From Misgurnus anguillicaudatus (Eukaryota > Chordata > Actinopteri > Cypriniformes > Cobitidae): 64,000 nt of DNA. The notes below the pieces were generated by a model, which was given only the letters and a program-made list of their open reading frames with translations, searched no databases and had not been told where the DNA came from. This document shows, piece after piece, positions 55,386 to 64,000 of the stretch. Both the position numbers and the translations under genes were made by a program. The first letter of the stretch is position 1; every line of letters starts with the position of its first letter. The stretch spans positions 3,288,501-3,352,500 of the forward strand of contig NC_073352.2 in the NCBI RefSeq assembly GCF_027580225.2, given 5' to 3'.

Positions 55386-58300
55386 TGTGTGACACCGTTG
55401 CCGTAAAACAAGTCGTTTAATTCTATGTGGCATTGATTCAACAAGGTGCTGAAAGGATATGACTGTCCATCAGCACTAGCTCCTCTTGAGGTCATCATTG
55501 GTGACAAAAATCAACCGTTTGCTCAGAGATCAGAATTAGGATGGAGTATCATAGGCTCATCAAACCCCCACTTAGACAGACAAGGAAGTCAGGGCTTTGT
55601 GCATCGGCTCACAGACTTCACTGAGAGAACTTATGAAGATAAATATGTGTCCCAGAATGATGTTCATTTCATACAGTTCCTCAGTTAGAATATCGCACAG
55701 AAGAAAGAACGACATTATGAGATGCCCCTCCCTTTCAAGGGCAACAATCCACCATACCTACCCAACAACAAGAGGCTAGCCACAGTTCGCCTGCAGTGCC
55801 TTAAGAAGAAATTAAAGACCAATGAGCAATACTATAATCAATACAAAACATTCATGGAAGAAACGATTAACAAGGGTGAAGCAGAGCCTGCCGCTACAAC
55901 ATCTGAGGGAGAGACGGAGTGGTACCTTCCGCATCACGGCATCTATCACCCAAGGAAACCAGACAAGCTGAGAGTCGTATTCGACTGTTCAGCCAAATTC
56001 CATGGTGTTTCTCTAAAGGACACTCTACTGACTGGGCCTGACCTTATCAATCCTCTGGTAGGAGTTCTTTGCCGCTTCAGGAAGGAGGCCGTAGCGATCA
56101 TCTGTGATATTGAAAGAATGTTTTATCAATTCTCTGTCACTCCAGAATCCCGGAATTATCTGAAATTCCTCTGGTGGAAAGGTGGAGATTTAGAGAAGGA
56201 ACAACAGGAATACAGGATGACGGTTAATCTCTTTGGAGCCGCCTCGTCGCCAGGATGTGCCAATTTCGGCTTGAAGCATCTGGTGCGGCAACACAAAGCT
56301 ACCTACCCACTGGCGTCAACATTTGTCGAGAAAAACGTTTATGTTGATGACGGGCTAGTCAGCGTCCCATCAGTCGAGGAGGCCAAGAAACTGATCACTG
56401 AGGCGCAGGAGTTGTGCAAAAGAGGAGGCCTACACCTTCACAAATTCAATTCAAACGAGGAAGCAGCCCTCACCTGCTTAGATCCCTCAGAAAGAGCAGC
56501 AACCATCGAACCTCTAGGACTAGATTCAACCCTATCGGAGCGTGCACTTGGCATTCAATGGTCGATTAAAACCGACACTTTCAGCTTTAACAGCAGCTTG
56601 AAAGATCAGCCATCAACCCGGCGTGGTTGCCTTTCTGTCATTGCCTCGCTTTATGACCCACTTGGATTTTTCGCTCCATTCAGCCTAACTGGAAAGCGCA
56701 TACTTTAAGAGCTGTGTCACAGAGGCATCGGATGGGATGATCCACTACCAGAAGATATGAGGTCACGGTGGGAGGAGTGGATAAATGGTCTTCACAAGTT
56801 GAAAGAGGTTTCAATCCCAAGATGTTATCACCCATATGACTTTCATAACATTGTCAGAGTAGAGCTGCACCATTTTTCGTATGCCAGCTGCGTGGGATAC
56901 GGTGTATGTTCTTACCTCAGGTACCAAAATGACAGGAACAAAGTCCATTGCAGTCTCGTGTTAGCGAAAGCAAGGGTTGCACCCTCAAAAGTCACAAGTA
57001 TCCCGAGATTAGAACTTGCGGCAGCGGTGGTTTCTACAAAAATCAGTGTCATGTTAAAGGGTGAGCTTGACATAAAAATTGATGAAGAGGTTTTCTGGAC
57101 AGATTCACAAGTCGTGCTTGGGTACATTAACAATGATGCCCGTAGGTTCCACATATTTGTTGCGAACCGTGTTCAACTGATAAGGGATAACAGTGATCCC
57201 AGTCAGTGGCGCTATGTGGACACTGCAGAAACCCCGGCCGATCATGCTTCCCGAGGTCTTCGTGCTTCAGACATTCATTCAACAAACTGGTTGCGAGGAC
57301 CGAAGTTTCTCTGGGAGCATGAATTACATCTAACACCCAGCACTCCATCAGAATTACTCATTGGCGATCCTGAAGTCAAAACAATTCAGGTGCTTGCAAC
57401 AGAAGCCGAAGACTACAATGACATCCTCAGGCGTTTGAGTAAGTTTTCCTTCTGGCAACAATTCTTACAGTGGTTTCAAGAATCAAGAGGCTGGGCTCTA
57501 AACCGAAACAACACTGTGAGTATGTGACTGTTAAGGAGCGTGAAAAGGCTGCAGATGTAGTGATTAAGATCGTACAGCAGCAAGCCTTCCCTAAGGAGAT
57601 AAAGATGCTTCAAGGTAAAAGAGAACTTCCAAACTCAAGCTCTCTCTTCCGTCTCAACCCCATCTGGTCTGAAGGACTCCTCTGTGTCGGTGGGAGATTG
57701 AAACAGTCATCGCTCTGTCACAAAGTGAAGCACCCAGTCATCTTAGCAAATAACAGCCACATCACCAAGTTGATTGTGTCCCATTTCCATGCTAAAATAT
57801 GCCATCAGGGTTGAAGCCAGACGTTATTGGAGCTTCGGGCCAATGGATTCTGGGTAATTGGTGGGAGCAAGTTGGTGGCTAAGCTGATACACACTTGTGT
57901 GTTTTGCAGGAAGCTGAGACAGCCGACAGAGAGACAGCAAATGGCCGAACTTCCCAAAGAACGCGCCGAAGCCTCGGCACCTTTCACATAAAGCGGCATG
58001 GACTGTTTCGGTCCATTCATTGTAACAAAAGATCGCAAGCAGTACAGAATATACGGCCTGATTTTCACATGTCTGTACTCTAGAGCAGTTCATATTTGAA
58101 TGCTCGAGGATTTGTCAACAGACTCATTCATCAACTCATTGAGATGCTTCATCAGCCTGAGAGGAGCTGTTCAACAACTACACTGTGATCAAGGCTCTAA
58201 TTTTGTTGGCGCCAGAAACGAGCTCAAAGAAGCACTTAAAAAATGTGACACTAAGCTACTGGAAATCTTCTTGACTGAGAAGCAGTGCAAATTTGTTTTC

Positions 58301-58909
58301 AATGCTCCCTCTGACAGTCATGCAGGCGGCGTCAGGAAACGTCAGATCAGAACTGTTAGAAATGTGCTGAATGCCACCTTTGCACAGTGCTCAGGTCGAC
58401 TTGATGATGCCTCCCTCAGAACACTGCTATACGAGGCCATGGCTATTGTTAACAGTCGCCCGTTAACAGTGGATGGAATCAATGATCCACAGGCACTGGA
58501 GCCTATAACACCGAATCACCTCATTATGATGAAATCTAAAGTGGCTCTTCCTCCCCCTGGAGTATTTGTCAAGGAGGACCTGTATGCGACAAAGAGGTGG
58601 AGAAGAGTTCAGTATCTTATTGAACAGTTTTGGAGCCGCTGGAAACGGGAATATCTGTTGAACATATCCTTGAGACAGAAATGGCACTCACCTCAACGCA
58701 ACCTCAAGGTGAATGATATTGTCATTATTAAGGATGATAACCTCCCAAGAAACTATTGGCAACTTGGACGAGTGATTGAGACTGTTCAAAGTAGTGATGG
58801 CTTAGTTCGTCGAGTTAAAGTGCAAGCTCATAAAAAACAAGATCCTCCTTCCAAGCCCTCAGTTATTGAGAGACCAATCAAAAAATTGGTGCTCCTCCTT
58901 GAGAACTGA
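55386..58909 (+). pseudogene. pol: BEL/Pao retrotransposon pol, broken copy
   Basis: Domains in order: a protease-to-RT linker (55446-55688), RT with YVDD near 56340, RNase H (about 57085-57250, FWTDSQ), integrase with zinc finger remains (about 57690-57920), core with DCFGPF and HCDQGSNF, and a C-terminal DUF5641-like region to 58909. In-frame stops lie at 55686, 56706, 57812, 57989 and 58097, and the frame changes once between about 57480 and 57527. The position of the third integrase acidic residue reads VRKRQ, with Lys where relatives have Glu. The gag and 5' LTR are missing; the left side meets a MITE. The copy cannot make a working polyprotein. Confidence 0.88.
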
Positions 58910-59089
58910 TTACAAGAAAGCGATTGACAACACTACACACACTGCTTTATTATGCATGATGATACACACATATACGACACCTCTGATAGCTTAACTTCAA
59001 GCTATTTATTTCTTAGAGTCAAGAAATCCTGTACAATTCTTTTACTATTTGTGTATTTGTTCATTCATTGTACTAGGATTTGGTGGGAA

Positions 59090-59855
59090 TGTAAATGTCT
59101 TATAAATTGCGTTAATACTCTACTACACAGTGTTATATTTATGTGTTAACAAGACATTGTAGTTCTACAGTGCCACCTTGTGGTCTGTTCTGCTTTTATT
59201 TTGAAAAGCGCGTCTTCTTCTTCTTCTGATGTTTTACGGTTCTAAACTTCCTGTTACACTCTTCGCAATGTGGTGCTGATGCATCGTCGGAAGAATGAGC
59301 CTTGAACTTTGAGGGTGTGTGCGTGTCAAGCTAGAGAGCATGCTAGCTGATGGCAGAACTCTTTAATTAGTGCCCTTGAAGAGCGGAATGAGGTATGAAA
59401 CTCAAAAATGTGGAGTGTGTATTATTATCAGAAGAGATTTTGTTTGTGGAAAAAGAGAATGTCATGAAGTTAATTTGTTTGTGAGTTCATTGCACGTGTT
59501 ATCTTGATAAAAGCAATATATTCTTTCTGTAAACATTTGTAATATATTGTATTTAATTTAAAAGAAGCATGTGTTATTTTATTTGTCATAATAGCTTAAA
59601 AACATTGTTCATTCTATATTGGTTATTAGTTAAAATGATTTACATTTGGTGTAAACATGATTAATATGTGAACATGATTTTTGTGCTAATTATTTGTGAC
59701 ACTACATAGAAACACTTTGTATTTCTGCTGTTTTGTTGTAGTTTTCACGGTGTTCATGGTGCTTATGGTGCATGGTGTTCGTTGAGAGGAAATAAACCGA
59801 GACCCGTTTGAAACTCTCTGCGTCTTTTGATTAATAAATCCAAGGGGTCGCAACA
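59090..59855 (+). repeat. Probable 3' LTR of the BEL/Pao copy
   Basis: After the pol end comes a G-rich ATTTGGTGGGAA, a possible polypurine tract, then TGTAAATGTC. The stretch ends near GGGTCGCAACA, after AATAAACC (59791) and TTAATAAATC poly(A)-type signals, where a Tc1 fragment begins abruptly. With no 5' LTR in the window the borders are inferred; a start at 59144 (TGTTAACA) is also possible. Confidence 0.45.
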
Positions 59856-59856
59856 C

Positions 59857-59949
59857 TTTGTAAACCCTAGAAATGGTTGTGCATGAAAATCCCAGTAACT
59901 GAGCAGATTGTGAAATACTCAGACCGGCCCGTCTGGCACCAACAACCAT
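59857..59949 (-). pseudogene. Tc1-like transposase N-terminal fragment
   Basis: From the ATG at 59949 the frame reads ARRAGLSISQSAQLLGFS then TTISRVYK, the first helix-turn-helix of a Tc1-type transposase found across fish genomes. Similarity stops at 59857, at the edge of the probable BEL LTR, which likely cut it. The text after that in the same frame is not transposase. The catalytic part is missing. Confidence 0.7.
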
Positions 59950-60140
59950 GCCACGCTCAAAATTGCTTAATCACCTTTTTTTCCCATTCTGACATTTAGT
60001 TTGGAGTTCAGGAGATTGTCTTGACCAGGACCACACCCCTAAATGCATTGAAACAACTGCCATGTGATGGGTTGATTAGATGATTGCATTAATAAGAAAT
60101 TGAACAGGTGTTCCTAATAATCCTTTAGGTGAGTTTATAA
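59950..60140 (-). mobile_element. 5' end of the same Tc1-like element
   Basis: Non-coding leader and end of the element, finishing near CCTAATAATCCTTTAGGTGAG, a border seen widely in fish DNA. It belongs with the transposase fragment at 59857-59949. Confidence 0.55.
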
Positions 60141-61242
60141 CAAAACCCTTAAGTTTCACATGGAAAGGCATAAGAAGCGGATGGATGCCTGTATGTTTGC
60201 AGAACATGCATAAAAAAGTGCAGAAAAAGAGGAAAAATTAAATAAAAAAGAGCACAGCTTTGAAAAATTATGATTCCGCCAAATCCTGGCCAAATTACAG
60301 AGATGCGATTCGCATGGGACTAATACTATCACAGGACCTTGTGTTCAGGAAAATATGCGGGGGAATTTTTAATTTACAAATTACAGACATGGATGATTTG
60401 CACAGGATCAAGATTACAGACAACCTCCGCAATTATAACAGATCACTAGAGTTCATCAAGTAATACTAATCACATGCGAATAGGTCTATAATCTCTAAAA
60501 ACATGTTTTTGCCTTATATGTCAGAATGAAATTGTGTAAGCTCTCTGCCGCCTGCCGACTCTGTGCTACCATTTTTGGCTTGTATTTTAGAATGAAATTG
60601 GGCAAAGTGCCGAGTTGATTCTCGCAATATTTTTGTAATGTGTGCAAAGATTTGTGGATGATTTGAGGTCACAAAGTATACACTTAATGCATCCTTCAAA
60701 AGAGGACAAATGAAGGACACGAAACGAAGGCTGCCCTCGAAGCATCCTTCAAATTAAGCATGCAGCTGTGATATGCAGCCTTTCTAGGATGCGTCCTCAT
60801 GTTTGAGAAACACCCAATGAATAGGGGACAATGCGACACTAAATATGGCCACTCTGGCGACAAAAGTCCCACCTTCCAATTAAAAGAACTAATCATTAAT
60901 CGAAAAGATTCTCTGGGGATGTGCACATGCGCAGTAGCTGTTATGACTTCGAAAAAGCAGCTTTTGCATTTGAACCCTTCATATATTCATTCATATTATT
61001 ATAGCATCATCCCTATGGGTCCGTGTATCTTTTGGTCATTTGATATCCTATGGCTCGTGTTTGTTTTTCCGTTTAATTTAACAAACGAAAAACTAGATTA
61101 TGGCTCCATTTTTCATTTTTTATTTGTGGTATACAAATCAGTTCATGGTTTCTATATTTCATTTACAGCAGTGGTCGGCGCTAAAACGCCCCTTTCATCT
61201 GATTGGCCCAACCACGTTCTGGATTATTTCTGTCAGGCAGAA
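60141..61242. other. Intergenic DNA, no gene seen
   Basis: Short frames only. At 60680-60830 there is a GAAGGCTGCCCTCGAAGCATCC-like stretch, with part of it echoed in reverse near CAGCCTTTCTAGGATGCGTCC, suggesting an old inverted-repeat element. Confidence 0.35.
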
Positions 61243-61792
61243 TAAAGCCGAAAGTATACTAGGGACGTCCACGTATGCGCGCCGTCCGCATGACGTCATT
61301 TTCGTCATCAAGAGGGACCGTCCGCGTGCAGCCCAAAATTTGAGACCGCGCGAACAGTGTGCGTACAGTCCGCGTACGACAGCGCATGCGCATGAAAATA
61401 TTTAGACAGGGCACTCCACTATAAACAATTATACAAAGGAAATAGACAGCATTTGCACACACACTATCGTTTTTCTTCTTTAACTTTTACTTCTTCCAAG
61501 AATAGAAAGCCCTGGAGCATGTTTGTTTGATTCCTGTTCTTTGTTGTCTTGTTGTTTGTTCTAAACTGTGTTTGCAATGGTGGATCAGTTACTTTTCTTC
61601 ACCTATCTTAATGTTTTAATGTACTGTAAATGTCGCCAAATCAGTTAGACTAATAATTTGAATAAGAAATCATTTGTATTGCGTATAGTGTTGAACACGG
61701 CCATCCGCGTGTAGCCGCGGGGAGTATACTCGAAAAGCTGCCGGACGCGTGCGCACGAGCCGGACCCGGAAAAAAGGTATACCCCAGCCTTA
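61243..61792. mobile_element. Possible MITE, CpG-rich ends
   Basis: TAAAGCCGAAAGTATAC at the left and, in reverse, TAAGGCTGGGGTATAC at the right are weak inverted ends. Both ends are CpG-rich (GACGTCC, CCGTCCGC, GGACGCGT) while the middle is AT-rich. No transposase, TSD unclear. Confidence 0.4.
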
Positions 61793-62343
61793 AGAGTCCG
61801 CAGGGTGCTGTCAAGTTCTTAAAGTTTTCGACATGAAGCAGCATTTAATGTTAAACGCTGCATGCCACTGACACCGAAATATATTTCTGAACACAAAATT
61901 AGTACTGCTGCAAAGCTTCGCCTCTAATGGACCACATTTAAAAGATTGCAAGCCAACAGTATGCTGACACATAGTTTGGTGTATCATTTTTTTACAGTCT
62001 ACGATCATTTATCATTTGTCTATATGAGCAGTGTATATTTTTTTAGTTTACGTCAAATGAAATGAAATATTACATTATCTTGCACTCGCCGTGTGTCAGA
62101 CCAGAATAAAAATAATAATAAAAGATAGAAATAAAGTTCATAAGTTCAATAAAGTCAGACTTTAAACAATTTATGTTATATTCTCAATGTTTTTATGTTT
62201 CCTTTTGAAATCCTGTCCTGTCCACCTGTCCACCAATTAAATCATTTTAAACATTAAGTGCGGTAACAGATTACATCCATTTTAATAAGGGTGGAAATAT
62301 GACAGAGCAATCATACTCTCCTCTAAGTCGCATTCGCTTACAG
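61793..62343. other. Intergenic DNA, nothing recognised
   Basis: AT-rich, without supported features. Confidence 0.3.
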
Positions 62344-62874
62344 TGTTATGGTGTTGTGTGAAGTGGTAGCACAGAACCCAAATGCAGACGGCAGGTACTA
62401 ACGAAAAGAAAGACTTTTATTATATAATGGAAACAGAAAGCAAAACCCACGAGGGGGCAAAACAACATTAACAGGATAACTTAATGAACACTAAACTGTA
62501 CAAGACACAAGACTACACTTTAACACTAAACAGGATCACACTTAACAATAAACTTGACCAAACACTAAATATGAAATGAACTAGACTTGACTCAACTTGA
62601 CAGAATATATTCACAGGTAGGTAAACAAATGAACAAGCACAGAGCAACAAACACAAGGGCCTTAAATAGGGGAGAACTAATGAGGACAACAGGTGACATG
62701 GGTTAAACAATAAAAAGGATGACAAGGGAGAAGGGTAAAAGTGACAAGACACAGGGAACAGGTGGTCTAGTAAAACCAATACTAAGACCACGTGATCCCA
62801 CACAAAACATGGGCCTGTCATGATCCTGCCACAAGACTAGATTAAACAAAGGACAAGATGGCAGAATCATGACA
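62344..62874 (-). repeat. LTR of a minus-strand Gypsy-type element
   Basis: On the minus strand it starts TGTCATGATTCTGCCA and ends CCATAACA, 531 bp, with TATTTAAGG as a possible TATA box near 62660-62670 and an ATAATAAAAG poly(A)-type stretch near 62420. The first 61 bases fold on themselves (TGTCATGATTCTGCCA with TGGCAGGATCATGACA). A CTCCTTAAGGGAGGG run precedes it on the minus strand, so this is the 3' LTR. No second LTR is in the window. Confidence 0.7.
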
Positions 62875-62884
62875 GAACCCTCCC

Positions 62885-63121
62885 TTAAGGAGCGGCTTCC
62901 AGACGGTTACTGATATACCGCACCATGTCCTCGAAACCCAGGTACCTCATCATCCTCCGCTCCTTCGGTTCGAGGGGCTCCTTGAGGCAACTGCAGAAAA
63001 TTGTCATAAGTTCTGCCTCATTGAACCCGGAGCCCCTTGCTGCATGGATAAAATCGCTGGCAAAGGTCCATACATCGGCCTCCTTCTTGCGGAGGCTGAA
63101 CAAAATGTGCACCTGGGGCCT
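62885..63121 (-). pseudogene. Gag-like tail fragment before the LTR
   Basis: The minus-strand frame ending at 62885 contains KEPLEPKERRMMRYLGFEDM and closes with NRLEAAP, a segment typical of internal gag-like regions of fish non-autonomous Gypsy-type elements. It joins the polypurine run directly. Upstream it is cut by another repeat at about 63117-63121, so the start codon nearby is accidental. Confidence 0.5.
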
Positions 63122-63497
63122 CATTTATAAAAATGCGACGTAGGAACTATCCTACATTTCATCTAAGACCATTTCTGAAATGATCTTACGTGTGATTCAG
63201 AGAAAAGGAGCGTACGCACAAAAAAAACGTGCGTACCCCTCTTTTACAGATGTGCAGTTTATAAATCACAAATTATCTTAAAATTGTGCGCAGGCGAATG
63301 CTCTTAGAACTCCACCTTCTAAACACCCCTAATTTAATTAATTAGCATATAAATATTAAATTATCAAAGGCCAAATTCTCTGACTGCTACAATGGCAGTG
63401 GTCAAAAAACATCTTTGTTGTTGATTGCTTAAGTTTTTAATATTTCTAAATTATAACATGGAAACTTTATTGACATCACTCAATTCACGTGTTTTAT
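63122..63497. repeat. Repeat fragment (GGGGCCTCATTTATAAA type) and spacer
   Basis: Begins GGGGCCTCATTTATAAAAAT at 63116 and holds inverted GTACGCAC / GTGCGTAC blocks at 63214-63235. It looks like the end of a dispersed repeat; the second end is not apparent. Confidence 0.4.
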
Positions 63498-63809
63498 TTT
63501 ACTTTACAATAAGGTTCATTAGTTAACATTAATGTATTAACTAACATGAACAACCATTAGAAATACATTTCTGACAGCATTTATTCATCTTTGTTAATGT
63601 TACTTAATAGAAATAAAGGTTTTGTCCATGTTAAAACGATTGAATTCGCCTTCACAGTGCATTAACTAACGTTAACAAGATTTTAAAGTATTAGTAATGG
63701 TTGAAATTAACATTAACAAAGATTAATAAATGCTGTATAAGTGCAGTTCATTATTAGCTAATGTTAACTAATGTAGTTAACTAATTAACCTTATTGTAAA
63801 GTGTTACCC
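63498..63809. mobile_element. Foldback MITE (CTTTACAATAAGGTT arms)
   Basis: CTTTACAATAAGGTTCATTAG at the left mirrors CTAATTAACCTTATTGTAAAG at the right, with further GTTAACATTA motifs inside both arms. The right end has the fuller GGGTAACACTTTAC terminus; the left has lost it. Length about 312 bp, no coding frame. Confidence 0.7.
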
Positions 63810-63875
63810 ATTTAAATATATTTTTTTACACTTAAACGTAATATTTGTGTCTTAAATGTTTTGTTTCAGTTTGCC

Positions 63876-64000
63876 ATGCCTGCACGGCGGTGTAAAAATA
63901 AGAGATTTTTCGACTTTAAAATTCAAAGATCGTATCATAAACTGTCTGAATATATTCCATATGGATTAATTTGGAATTACAGATGTTTAACATTAAGTCC
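63876..64000 (+). CDS. Open frame at window edge after an acceptor-like site
   Basis: An ATG at 63876 follows TTTTGTTTCAG/TTTGCC and stays open for 41 codons to the window end. The peptide begins MPARRCKNKRFFDFK, basic, of no family I recognise. It could be the start of an exon or of a transposon gene, or chance. The next bases outside the window would decide. Confidence 0.15.
   Translation, partial: MPARRCKNKRFFDFKIQRSYHKLSEYIPYGLIWNYRCLTLS

Overview
This window reads as intergenic DNA from a ray-finned fish, most likely a cyprinid (zebrafish or carp relatives). The basis is the mix of elements seen together: a chromodomain Ty3/Gypsy (sushi-type) retrotransposon, a DIRS element with a tyrosine recombinase, a BEL/Pao pol copy, several Tc1-like transposase pieces, and many hAT-like and foldback elements with intact target-site duplications (TSDs). 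The organism is an inference. I found no host protein-coding gene that I can support. Two short candidate exons (54997-55178 minus, 63876-64000 plus) are flagged as weak. I recognised no tRNA, rRNA or CRISPR.

Layout. 1-9000: a Tc1 fragment, AT-rich intergenic DNA, then a degenerate element (4685-8967) holding a 2.8 kb foldback element (5329-8102). The two arms of the foldback differ almost only by C versus T on one strand. 9191-11983: an element ending in GGTTGGTTGTC-type repeats with another repeat inside. 13332-13866: a near-palindromic foldback element. 16307-17502: a hAT-like element. 17521-26024: a transposon with 8-bp TSDs whose right arm was hit by a hAT-like element (18728-20478) and by an intact, very young Gypsy element (20613-25923). 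26906-28406 and 30835-32860: two more hAT-like elements. 33086-36260: two copies of one TA-flanked Tc1/IS630-type element in opposite orientation; the second one splits a Tc1 transposase start.

36722-41579 is a nest of at least three levels: hAT-like ends, then a non-autonomous LTR retroelement (36984-41256), then a TG..CA unit with promoter and poly(A) signals (37619-40496) that carries a 123-bp minisatellite. 42027-42520 is a DIRS remnant and 43191-43619 a TTAA-flanked MITE. 43642-52781 is a transposon with long terminal inverted repeats (TIRs), interrupted by a complete DIRS element (44508-50853, genes on the minus strand). 53474-54196 is a hAT-like element inserted in a TA microsatellite. 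55386-59855 is a broken BEL/Pao pol plus a probable 3' LTR, ending in another Tc1 fragment. 62344-63121 is a truncated minus-strand LTR element, and 63498-63809 is a foldback MITE.

How the genes work together: only two elements look able to supply their own proteins. In the Gypsy element, gag (CCHC) packages RNA, and pol gives protease, reverse transcriptase, RNase H and an integrase with a chromodomain. A 10-nt match between the predicted 5' end of its RNA and the sequence after the 5' LTR suggests self-priming, as in Tf1/sushi elements. In the DIRS element, a gag-like protein, RT/RNase H and a tyrosine recombinase are read from overlapping frames between inverted terminal repeats. An internal complementary region templates the circle junction.
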